Shown here piece by piece: positions 15,419-23,427 of a DNA stretch of 64,000 nucleotides (positions within the stretch are counted from its first letter, which is position 1; each line of letters starts with the position of its first letter). The notes under the pieces were generated by a model. It made no database searches and had not been told where the DNA came from. It worked only from the letters and a program-made list of their open reading frames with translations. Made by a program: the position numbers and the translations under genes. The DNA comes from Serpens sp035497915 (GTDB taxonomy: Bacteria > Pseudomonadota > Gammaproteobacteria > Pseudomonadales > Pseudomonadaceae). The stretch is taken from contig NZ_DATJCS010000054.1 in the NCBI RefSeq assembly GCF_035497915.1, positions 45,796-109,795 on the forward strand, in the 5' to 3' direction.

Positions 15419-16510
15419 CTAGCGGATCGGCGTATCCCGCTGCGCCGCCCGCACGTACTGTGCTGGCCAGGGCACCGAGGTATCGCCCAGGTAGCCGGCG
15501 GCATGCAGCGGCCAGTAGGGATCGCGCAGCAGCTCGCGGGCCAGCAGGATCAGGTCGGCCTGGCCGGTGCGCAGCACGTGTTCGGCCTGCACCGCTTCGG
15601 TGATCAACCCCACGGCGCCAGTGGCGATACCCGCTTCGCGGCGGATGCGCTCGGCGAACTGCGTCTGGTAGCCGGGGCCGATGGGGATTTCCGCGTTCGC
15701 CGAGGTGCCGCCGGAGGACACATCGATCAGGTCCACGCCCAGCGCCTTGAGCCGGCAGGCCAGCTCCACCGTCTCGTCCGGGTTCCAGCCATCGTCCACC
15801 CAGTCGGTGGCCGACAGGCGCACCAGCAGCGGCAGTTCCGCGGGCCAGACCCGACGCACCGCCTCGCTCACCTGCAGCAGCAGGCGGATGCGATTCTCGA
15901 AGGAGCCGCCGTAGTCATCCTCACGGCGATTGGAGAGTGGCGAGAGAAACTGGTGCAGCAGGTAGCCGTGCGCAGCATGCACTTCGGCGACCTTGAAGCC
16001 GGCGGCCCGCGCCCGCTCGGCGCCTTCAACGAAGGCACGCACCACCTCGGCGATGCCGGCCTCGTCCAGCTCGGCGGGCACCGCATGCTCGGGATCGAAG
16101 GCCAGCGGCGACGGGCCGACCGGCACCCAGCCGCCCTCGTTCAGGGGCACGCTGCCGCGCTTGCCGCGCCAGGGCTGCCAGGTGCTGGCCTTGCGCCCGG
16201 CATGGGCCAGCTGGATGCCGGCCAGCGCGCCCTGGGACGCAATGAACGCGGTGATACGCCGCAGCGGCTCGATGTGCGCATCGCTCCAGATGCCCAGGTC
16301 ATGGGGACTGATGCGCCCCTCGGGCAGCACCGCCGTGGCTTCGAAGATCACCAGGCCGGCGCCGCCGACGGCCCGGCTGCCCAGATGCACCAGGTGCCAG
16401 TCGGTGGCCAGGCCATCCTCGGCGGCCGAGTACTGGCACATGGGCGACACCACGATCCGGTTGGGCAGGGTCAGTTGACGCAGGGTCAGGGGCTGGAACA
16501 GCAACGACAT
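15419..16510 (-). CDS. NADH:flavin oxidoreductase, old yellow enzyme family (YqjM/XenA-like)
   Basis: A 363-residue FMN-dependent ene-reductase of the thermophilic-like (class III) old yellow enzyme group, cytosolic. It begins MSLLFQPLTLRQLTLPNRIVV. It keeps the class III cysteine segment SPMCQYSA near residue 25, the substrate-anion histidine region IQLAHAGRKAS, and the HAAHGYLLHQFLSPLSN loop. The FMN phosphate region is DLILLARELLRDPYW near the end. It probably reduces activated C=C bonds or nitro compounds. It is divergent from the chemoreceptor gene. Confidence 0.92.
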   Translation of the reverse strand: MSLLFQPLTLRQLTLPNRIVVSPMCQYSAAEDGLATDWHLVHLGSRAVGGAGLVIFEATAVLPEGRISPHDLGIWSDAHIEPLRRITAFIASQGALAGIQLAHAGRKASTWQPWRGKRGSVPLNEGGWVPVGPSPLAFDPEHAVPAELDEAGIAEVVRAFVEGAERARAAGFKVAEVHAAHGYLLHQFLSPLSNRREDDYGGSFENRIRLLLQVSEAVRRVWPAELPLLVRLSATDWVDDGWNPDETVELACRLKALGVDLIDVSSGGTSANAEIPIGPGYQTQFAERIRREAGIATGAVGLITEAVQAEHVLRTGQADLILLARELLRDPYWPLHAAGYLGDTSVPWPAQYVRAAQRDTPIR

Positions 16511-16579
16511 GACGAATCTCCCGGGCAGTTTCCCACCAGTAAAGACCTCCTGCGACAGCCTGAAGCAGGCAAACCGCTA

Positions 16580-16607
16580 TAAAGCCGGCCCAGCGGTCAG
16601 CCGATAA
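16580..16607 (+). promoter_or_regulatory. FliA (sigma28)-type promoter for the chemoreceptor gene
   Basis: TAAAG at 16580-16584 and a perfect GCCGATAA at 16600-16607 match the flagellar sigma28 consensus, TAAA-N15-GCCGATAA. The spacer is 16 bp, one longer than the standard. The element lies 94 bp before the chemoreceptor ATG, and chemoreceptors are usual FliA targets. Confidence 0.65.
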
Positions 16608-16701
16608 CCCTTATGGTCAGCATGGGAAACCCGGCCGCCGCGTGCGCGGACGGCGAATCCAGCGGCCCACTACAACAACGAAACACAAGGGAAGGTGCCC
16701 C

Positions 16702-18336
16702 ATGCTTCGCCTGTTCGCCGATCTGAAATTCCGCTGGAAAATCGCCCTCCCCATCCTTGTCCTGTCCGTGCTGCTGATGCTCATGGGCCTGCTGGCCATG
16801 CGCAGCATCGAGCAACTGGTGCAATCCAGCACCCAACTGATCGGCCGATCGCTGCCGGCGGTGAGCCTGCTGCTCAATGCCGACCGCGACCTGTACCAGG
16901 CGTTCATCGCCGAACGCAGCCTGCTCGGCGACTTCACCGCAGAGCATGCCCAGGCGCTGCGCGACAGCCACCGCGAGAACCTGGGCCAGGCCCACGAGCG
17001 CGTCAATCGCTACGCGACGCTGCAACCCTCCCCCGAAGCCCGCCGCCTGGTGGAGGAATTCAACCAGGGCTTCGCGCGCTGGAAGGCCACTTCGGAACGC
17101 GTGCTGGCGATGACTCGGGAATACCCGGCCGGCGCGACCGCGCTGAGCTTCGGCGAAAGCGAGAAGCTGTTCGAGGCGGCCCGCGACGCCATCGACAAGC
17201 TCGGCGAGCTGGAAGACGCCACTGCCAAGGCGCTGGGCCAGTCGGCCATCGACCAGGGCATCGCCAACCGCGTGCAACAGGGCGCGCTGGTGGGTATCGG
17301 CCTGCTGATCTGCGCCCTGCTCGCCTTCGCCTTCCCGACGCTGGTCACCCGGCCGCTGCAACGCCTGCTGCAGCGGCTTGAGCAGATCGCCGATGGCGAC
17401 GGCGACCTGCGCGGGCGCGTGGACATCACCTCCCGGGACGAGCTGGGTCAGCTCGGGCGCGCCTTCAACCGTTTCCTCGACAAGCTGCAGCCGATGATCG
17501 CCGAGATCGGCTCCCTGGCCGAATCGGTGTCCACCTCGGCCCGCGAGCAGGCGGGGCTGGCGGCGCGCAACGACGAGCTGATCAGCCACGAGTTCGCCGC
17601 CGTCGACCAGGTCAGCACCGCCGCCACCGAGATGAGCGCCGCCGTGCATGAAGTGGCGCGCAGCGCCCAGCAGGCCGCCGACACCGCGCGCGAAGCCGAC
17701 GATCAGTCGCGCCATGGCGCGCAGGTGGTCGGCGCCAGCATCACGGTGATCCGCTCCCTGGCCAGCGACGTGGGCAACGCCGCGCGCACCATCGAGGCCC
17801 TGGAGGAGGAAACCGCCAGCATCGGTGCGGTGCTGGAAGTGATTCGCACCATTGCCGAACAGACCAACCTGCTGGCCCTGAACGCCGCCATCGAGGCCGC
17901 CCGGGCCGGCGACCAGGGTCGCGGCTTCGCGGTGGTGGCCGACGAGGTGCGCGCCCTGGCGGCGCGCACCCAGGAGTCGACGGTGGACATCCAGGCGCGC
18001 ATCGAGCGGCTGCAGAGCGGCGTGCAGCAGGCGGTACGCGCCATGGAGAACGGCGGCGCCAAGGCCAGCGACAGCGTGCAGCGGGTGGCGGACGTGGAGC
18101 AGGTGCTCGACGGCACCCGCGGCGCGATCCAGCGCATCAACGACATGGCCGCGCAGATCGCCACCGCCTGCGAGGAGCAGAGCAGCGTGACCGAGGAGAT
18201 CGCCCGCAACATCGACGAGATCCGCACGCTGTCCAACCAGGCCATGCAGATGTCCGAGCAGAGCACCCAGGCCAGCCGCGGCCTGTCGGAGCTGTCCGGC
18301 CAGTTGGCCGGGCTGGTGGGGCGTTTCCAGGTCTGA
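16702..18336 (+). CDS. Methyl-accepting chemotaxis protein
   Basis: A 544-residue inner-membrane chemoreceptor. TM1 covers about residues 15-33 (LPILVLSVLLMLMGLLAM). A periplasmic four-helix-type sensor of about 165 residues follows, then TM2 near residues 199-217 (GIGLLICALLAFAFPTLV). After that come HAMP (RPLQRLLQRLEQIADGDGDL) and a cytoplasmic coiled-coil with the conserved hairpin tip EQTNLLALNAAIEAARAGD and GFAVVADEVRALA. It ends GRFQV without a CheR-docking pentapeptide. Start at 16702 with GGGAAGG upstream. Expressed from a FliA-type promoter. The ligand is unknown. Confidence 0.95.
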   Translation: MLRLFADLKFRWKIALPILVLSVLLMLMGLLAMRSIEQLVQSSTQLIGRSLPAVSLLLNADRDLYQAFIAERSLLGDFTAEHAQALRDSHRENLGQAHERVNRYATLQPSPEARRLVEEFNQGFARWKATSERVLAMTREYPAGATALSFGESEKLFEAARDAIDKLGELEDATAKALGQSAIDQGIANRVQQGALVGIGLLICALLAFAFPTLVTRPLQRLLQRLEQIADGDGDLRGRVDITSRDELGQLGRAFNRFLDKLQPMIAEIGSLAESVSTSAREQAGLAARNDELISHEFAAVDQVSTAATEMSAAVHEVARSAQQAADTAREADDQSRHGAQVVGASITVIRSLASDVGNAARTIEALEEETASIGAVLEVIRTIAEQTNLLALNAAIEAARAGDQGRGFAVVADEVRALAARTQESTVDIQARIERLQSGVQQAVRAMENGGAKASDSVQRVADVEQVLDGTRGAIQRINDMAAQIATACEEQSSVTEEIARNIDEIRTLSNQAMQMSEQSTQASRGLSELSGQLAGLVGRFQV

Positions 18337-18355
18337 CCGCGGCCGACCCGGAACC

Positions 18356-18444
18356 CTGTAGGGCCGGCTTTACGCCGGCCAGCGGGGTCGAGTTCGGCAC
18401 TTCGGTGCCGTACCCACCCCGGCCGGGATAAACCCGGCCCCACA
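18356..18444. repeat. Paired GC-rich hairpin repeat (REP-like)
   Basis: A left unit, TAGGGCCGGCTTTACGCCGG, and a right unit, GGCCGGGATAAACCCGGCC, lie between the convergent ends of the chemoreceptor and recJ genes. This is the same family as at 1246, and it may serve as a bidirectional terminator. Confidence 0.7.
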
Positions 18445-18516
18445 AGGCCTGCCTAACGCACGCGGCGGCCTTCAGCCGCCGCCCTCGCGGGGCCAGCCCA
18501 TCCCATTACAGGGCCG

Positions 18517-20232
18517 TCAGCGCGGCGCCAGGTGGCTGACCAGCAGTTGCACGCTTTCCTGGCCACGGAATTCGTTGACGTCCAGCTTGTAGGCCAGCTC
18601 GACCCAGCGCACCGTCGGGTTGGGCCACTGCTCGCGGTCGATGTTGAAGGCGATGGCATCCAGGCTGCGGCTGCCGCACTCGGTCTTCACCACCAGTTTC
18701 AGATGGCGCTCGCCCACCAGGCGCTGCTGCACCACCTCGAACACGCCATGGAACAGCGGCTCGGGGAAATGCTGACCCCAGGGTCCGGCGTGGCGCAGGG
18801 CGCGCGCCAATTCCAGGTGGAATTCCTCGGCGCTCAATTGGCCGTCGGACAGCAAGCGGCCAGTGAGGTCCTCGTCGCTGAGCTGACGACGCACCTCGGC
18901 ATCGAAAGCGGCGGCGAAAGCCCCGAAGTTCGTTGCCGGCAGCGACAGGCCGGCGGCCATGGCGTGGCCGCCGAACTTGCTGATCAGTCCGGGATGGCGG
19001 GCCGCCACCGCGTCCAGCGCGTCACGGATGTGGAAACCGGGCACCGAGCGCGCCGAGCCCTTGAGCACGCCGTCGCCGGCATCGGCGAAGGCGATGGTCG
19101 GGCGGTGGTAACGCTCCTTGAGGCGCGAGGCGAGGATGCCGATCACGCCCTGGTGCCACTCCGCCTCGAACAGGCACAGGCCGAACGGCAACTGCTCGGC
19201 GCTCAGTTCCTTGAGCTGGGCCAGCGCCTCGCGCTGCATGCCCTGCTCGATGGCCTTGCGGTCCTGGTTGAGCTGGTCGAGCTGTACCGCCATGTCGCGG
19301 GCCAGGGCCTCGTCCTCGCAGAGCAGACATTCGATGCCCAGGCTCATGTCGTCCAGCCGCCCGGCGGCATTCAGGCGCGGGCCGAGGATGAAGCCCAGAT
19401 CCGTGGAGGTGATGCGTCCGGCCTGCTTGCCGGCGACTTCGAGAATCGCCTTGAGACCCGGCCGCGCCCGGCCGACGCGGATGCGCGCCAGGCCCTGGTG
19501 CACCAGGATGCGGTTGTTGGCGTCCAGCGGCACCACGTCGGCGACGCTGCCCAGCGCCACCAGATCCAGCAGCTCGCCGAGGTTCGGCTCCGCCAGACCG
19601 GCGCGGGCGAACCAGCCGATTTCGCGCAGGCGCGCGCGCAGCGCCAGCAGCACGTAGAAGATCACGCCCACCCCGGCCATGGCCTTGCTCGGGAACGGAC
19701 AGCCCGGCTGGTTGGGGTTGACGATGGCATCGGCTGCCGGCAGCTCGGGCCCGGGCAGGTGGTGATCGGTGACCAGCACCTTGAGCCCCGCCGCCTTGGC
19801 CGCCGCCACGCCATCGACGCTGGAGATGCCGTTGTCCACGGTGATCAGCAGGTCCGGCTGGCGCTGCAGGGCCACTGCGACGATTTCCGGGGTCAGGCCG
19901 TAGCCGTACTCGAAGCGGTTGGGCACCAGGTAGTCGACATGCGCCACGCCGAGCATGCGCAAGCCCAGCACGCCCACGCAGCTGGCGGTGGCGCCGTCGG
20001 CATCGAAGTCGCCGACGATCAGCACCCGCTGGCGCCGTTCCAGCGCCTCCACCAGCAGCGTCACCGCTGCGTCGATGCCGGCCAGTTGCGGGTAGGGAAT
20101 CAGCCGCGCCAGCCCCTTGTCCAGCTCGGCGGCGCTGCGCACGCCACGGGCGGCGTACAGGCGGGTCAGCAGCGGCGGCAGCTCGCCCAGGTCGGGCAGG
20201 GATTCGGGCAACGGGCGGGGTTCGATACGCAT
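18517..20232 (-). CDS. recJ: Single-stranded-DNA-specific exonuclease RecJ
   Basis: A 571-residue 5'-3' ssDNA exonuclease of the DHH family, used in recombination and mismatch repair. The DHH motifs are VLIVGDFDADGATAS (motif I, about residue 70), ITVDNGISS, and VTDHHLPG (motif III). The DHHA1-type segment GGHAMAAGLSL and the C-terminal OB region follow. The start at MRIEPRPLPESLPDLGELP matches the family; the upstream extension is rejected. It lies 72 bp after the yaeQ stop on the same strand. Confidence 0.96.
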   Translation of the reverse strand: MRIEPRPLPESLPDLGELPPLLTRLYAARGVRSAAELDKGLARLIPYPQLAGIDAAVTLLVEALERRQRVLIVGDFDADGATASCVGVLGLRMLGVAHVDYLVPNRFEYGYGLTPEIVAVALQRQPDLLITVDNGISSVDGVAAAKAAGLKVLVTDHHLPGPELPAADAIVNPNQPGCPFPSKAMAGVGVIFYVLLALRARLREIGWFARAGLAEPNLGELLDLVALGSVADVVPLDANNRILVHQGLARIRVGRARPGLKAILEVAGKQAGRITSTDLGFILGPRLNAAGRLDDMSLGIECLLCEDEALARDMAVQLDQLNQDRKAIEQGMQREALAQLKELSAEQLPFGLCLFEAEWHQGVIGILASRLKERYHRPTIAFADAGDGVLKGSARSVPGFHIRDALDAVAARHPGLISKFGGHAMAAGLSLPATNFGAFAAAFDAEVRRQLSDEDLTGRLLSDGQLSAEEFHLELARALRHAGPWGQHFPEPLFHGVFEVVQQRLVGERHLKLVVKTECGSRSLDAIAFNIDREQWPNPTVRWVELAYKLDVNEFRGQESVQLLVSHLAPR

Positions 20233-20304
20233 GGACAACTCGGATCGCAGGGCAGTCGTAGGGGGGATCGCGCTTTGTCGATCCACCGCGCGGTGGGCGC
20301 GGGC

Positions 20305-20844
20305 TCAGCGTTCGCCGGCCAGCCACTCCAGGGGAATCTCGTGCTGGCCGCGCTCATCGGTGACGAACAGCTCGCCGTCGCTGATCATCACGCTCCAGCT
20401 CAGCGAGCGCGGCATATCGCGGGCGAGATTCTCCAGGGCCGCCTGGTTGACCGCCACCACGCTGAGATTCTTCAGGTTGCGCACGCTGTCGAGCACCTTG
20501 GTCTGCCAGACCCGCAGGCTGCCATAAGCCACCAGGCTGAAGCGTTCGGCGCGCCGCGAACACCAGGTCATGCGCTCGGCATCCGGCTGGCCGACCTCGA
20601 TCCAGTGCAGCACACGGTCGTCCAGGCTCTTTTCCCACAGTGCCGGCTCGTCGACATCGGACAGGCCGCGGCCGAAGCCCAACTGCGGGTCGTACCAGAG
20701 CGCGTAGGCGATCAGCCGCACCGCCAGGCGCTCCTCGGTTTCCGAGGGGTGGCGGGCGACGGTGAAGCGCAGGTTCTCGTAGACCCCGCGATCCAGGTCG
20801 GTGAGGTTGAGTTCGACTTTGTAGGGCGTGGCTTGCAGGGCCAT
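20305..20844 (-). CDS. yaeQ: YaeQ family protein
   Basis: A 179-residue YaeQ protein, a member of the PD-(D/E)XK nuclease-like superfamily whose cellular role is not settled. The family start MALQATPYKVELNLTDLDR and the segments RHPSETEERLAVRLIAYALW, EPALWEKSLDDRVLHWIEVG and VWQTKVLDSVRNLKNL are all present. The possible active-site residues are in DEPALWEKS and GQPDAERM. It is next to recJ, the arrangement also known in P. aeruginosa. It is divergent from the helical-repeat protein gene. Confidence 0.9.
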   Translation of the reverse strand: MALQATPYKVELNLTDLDRGVYENLRFTVARHPSETEERLAVRLIAYALWYDPQLGFGRGLSDVDEPALWEKSLDDRVLHWIEVGQPDAERMTWCSRRAERFSLVAYGSLRVWQTKVLDSVRNLKNLSVVAVNQAALENLARDMPRSLSWSVMISDGELFVTDERGQHEIPLEWLAGER

Positions 20845-21009
20845 GGAGGCAGTACCGGCTGGGAGCGAAAGGGCGCAAGTCTACCGCGAAAACCGTGGCC
20901 CGGCGCGGGCGACAAGTAATGGCAAAATCACATCGCCGGGTTGCCGGATCCCGGCGCACGCGATTATAAGACCGCGCCCCGCTTCTTCTGGATCCAAGGA
21001 AAGGTTGTC

Positions 21010-22719
21010 ATGGAAATCTTCTTCTTCCTGCTGTTTCTCGCCATCGTCGTGATGCTGATCTTCGCCCTGACCGGCAACGAACCCTCCGACGGGCGCCTGC
21101 AGATCGAGGGCAGTCCCGCACGGATCACCCTGGAGGAGGCCTCGCAGATCAACCGCGTTGCCACCCTGAGCATGCTGGATCCGACCCTGGCTCGCACTCT
21201 GGTCACCGACCTCGAGGGCGATGCCTGGCAGGTCGCCCAGAGCAGCCTGTGCACCTCGCTGCTCGACGAGGGGGACCAGGAGGCCCTGCTGCAGCTGCTG
21301 GCCAGGCTCGACGAGCACCACCGCGGTGTCGCCCTGCTCAACCTGCTGACCCACCTGATAGACCAGGGGAACGCGTCTCGGGCACTGGAGCTGCTGGCGG
21401 CCACTGGTGACGACCTGCCGGCCGAACCCCTGCCGAGAATCGCCCTGCTGCACGCCAGCGGCCGCCTGGCCGAGGCGAGTGCCGCGCTGGCGGAACTGGA
21501 GCGGGATACCGACACCCTCGCCCCCCTGCAGCTGCCGAAGCTGGCCAGGGAACAGCGCCGGCTTGCGCAACACGAGGCGGCGCTGAGGTCGCTCGACCTG
21601 GCCTGGCGGCGGATGCAGGAAAGCGCTGCCACCCAGGGCTATCTGGGCATCGACGACCTGTTCAGGGAACTGGCCGAACTGGGGGAATTCCAGCGCCTGC
21701 AGGAGATTGGCGCGCAACTGCCCGCCGAGCGCCGCTCGCCGGCCATCACCGAGCTGACTGGCGCCGGGCGCTTCGATCAGGCCCTGGCGTTACTCGAGGG
21801 TCTGCCGTCATATCAGCGGAACGCTTTCCACGAGCAGGTATTCGCCGCGATGCTGGAGCGCGAGCAACTGCCCAGGGCACTCGAACTGCTGGCGACGGTT
21901 GACGACCTCGCGCACAGGGATCTGCTGATGCAACTGGCGCAGTGGCATATCGACCGGGGCACCTTTGCCACCAGCGAGGCGACTGTTCAGGCCCTGGCCC
22001 GCAACCCGCACGAACGCATCGATCTCTACCTGTCGCTGGGGGCACTCAACGCCCCCCGGCACCCTGACCTGGCGGCACGACTGCTGGATGATGCCGATCG
22101 CTGGGTGTCCGAACTACCCGACGATGAACAGGGCCAGCTGCGCTTCTTCGTGTTCGACGCGCGTCTCACCATCCAGAGCCGGCTACCGGAGCGCGAACGC
22201 GTCAGCTATGAGGTTCGCCGTGGCCTGGAACAGATGGAGCGGCTGCTATCGCGCATGGACCGGCACGAAAGGATCGCCAACCTCGAGCGGCTGGCCGGCC
22301 TGCTGCAGAAACTCGGACGCCGCGAAGACGCGCTGCGCAAACTGGAACAGGCGCGCGACCTGTTGCGCCACAGCACGGCGCAGGACGACCTGGACGACTT
22401 CGACAAGGCCCTGCTGCTGGCGGCCATCGCCAACCGCTATCTGCAGCTGGACCGCCTGGACCTCGCCCGGGCCTGTCGCGCCGACATTCCAGAGGCGGAG
22501 GCCGGCTACGACGAGCATGAATGGATCGGCGTGCTGATCAGCCATGGGCACCTTGAGCAGGCCATCCACGACATGCGCTTCATCCATCTGCACGACACCA
22601 CCCAGCCGCTGGCCCGCCTGCGCACGCGGATCGACGAGCTGGCCGAGCAGGGCCAGGCATTACGGGCACAACTGCTGGATCGGCTGCGCAGTGAGGCGTT
22701 CTGGGGTGCGCCCGCCTGA
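21010..22719 (+). CDS. Membrane-anchored helical-repeat (TPR-like) protein
   Basis: A 569-residue protein with one N-terminal transmembrane helix (residues 2-21, EIFFFLLFLAIVVMLIFALT) and then an almost wholly helical body. Pairs of helices of about 35 residues recur, for example RVSYEVRRGLEQMERLLSRM followed by ERIANLERLAGLLQKLGRRE and DALRKLEQARDLLRH. This is the look of TPR/SEL1-type scaffolds. I do not recognise a named family. It converges on the PLD-ATPase-flotillin-PspA operon with a 21-bp gap, and I recall the same neighbour in P. aeruginosa, so a functional link is possible. ATG at 21010 with AAGGAAAGG upstream. Confidence 0.8.
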   Translation: MEIFFFLLFLAIVVMLIFALTGNEPSDGRLQIEGSPARITLEEASQINRVATLSMLDPTLARTLVTDLEGDAWQVAQSSLCTSLLDEGDQEALLQLLARLDEHHRGVALLNLLTHLIDQGNASRALELLAATGDDLPAEPLPRIALLHASGRLAEASAALAELERDTDTLAPLQLPKLAREQRRLAQHEAALRSLDLAWRRMQESAATQGYLGIDDLFRELAELGEFQRLQEIGAQLPAERRSPAITELTGAGRFDQALALLEGLPSYQRNAFHEQVFAAMLEREQLPRALELLATVDDLAHRDLLMQLAQWHIDRGTFATSEATVQALARNPHERIDLYLSLGALNAPRHPDLAARLLDDADRWVSELPDDEQGQLRFFVFDARLTIQSRLPERERVSYEVRRGLEQMERLLSRMDRHERIANLERLAGLLQKLGRREDALRKLEQARDLLRHSTAQDDLDDFDKALLLAAIANRYLQLDRLDLARACRADIPEAEAGYDEHEWIGVLISHGHLEQAIHDMRFIHLHDTTQPLARLRTRIDELAEQGQALRAQLLDRLRSEAFWGAPA

Positions 22720-22740
22720 TGACGACGGCGGCACGCGGGT

Positions 22741-23427
22741 CTAGCGGCCCGCGTAGCGCTCCCAGAGGGTTTCGAATTCCCGGCTGTATTCGGCGAGCAG
22801 ATGGGCGTCGTCGGTGACCAGCAGGTTTTCCTCGTTGCTGGTGGTGGCGCTGCGGGTCCAGTTGAAGCTGCCGTTGAGCAGCAGACGACGGTCGAACAGC
22901 GCGAACTTGTGGTGCATGTGGTAAGGGCTGTTGTCGATGCGCACCGGCACGCCCTGCGCCAGCAGCTGTTCGATGTCGCTGCCCGGATCGAAGCGCTTTT
23001 CGCTGTCGCTGATGACCCGCACCCGCACACCGCGCCGGTGGCAGGCGATCAGGGCATCGCTGAGCAGGTTGTCGGAAATGGTGAACACACAGACGTCCAC
23101 CGCTTCGCGGGCCTGCCGGCACAGTTCGCGGATCCGTGTCCGGCAACTTTCGCCCGGGCTGAAATGCGCGCTGCTGTGGCTGCGCGTCACGGCGCAGCGC
23201 ACCTCCAGGGTGCGGATCACCTGCTCCAGCCATTTCAGCGCCGGCAGCGCCGCCTCCGGCTCCGCGACCCGCTCGCGCACCAGGGCGAAGGCGCGGTTGC
23301 GCAGGAAACGCACCTGGTCGGGCGACAGGTTGTCGCCCAGTTCGCGCAGTTCGTTGCGCTCCTCGTTGCTCAGGCGCAGGTCCGCCAGACTGTCACGCAA
23401 CTGCTGGTCGAGCTGCTCGAAGTTCAT
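22741..23427 (-). CDS. Phospholipase D-like domain protein (single HKD)
   Basis: A 228-residue protein. A helical N-terminal region (about 90 residues) is followed by a PLD-like domain. One HKD motif is visible as HHKFALFD (HxKxxxxD) near residue 172, followed by LNGSFNWTRSA and NEENLLV. Single-HKD proteins usually dimerise to form the active site. Substrates can be phospholipids such as cardiolipin, or nucleic acids; the sequence does not decide. Its ATG overlaps the stop of the giant ATPase gene (ATGA at 23427-23424), so translation is coupled and a joint function is likely. It is the last gene of the pspA operon. Confidence 0.85.
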   Translation of the reverse strand: MNFEQLDQQLRDSLADLRLSNEERNELRELGDNLSPDQVRFLRNRAFALVRERVAEPEAALPALKWLEQVIRTLEVRCAVTRSHSSAHFSPGESCRTRIRELCRQAREAVDVCVFTISDNLLSDALIACHRRGVRVRVISDSEKRFDPGSDIEQLLAQGVPVRIDNSPYHMHHKFALFDRRLLLNGSFNWTRSATTSNEENLLVTDDAHLLAEYSREFETLWERYAGR

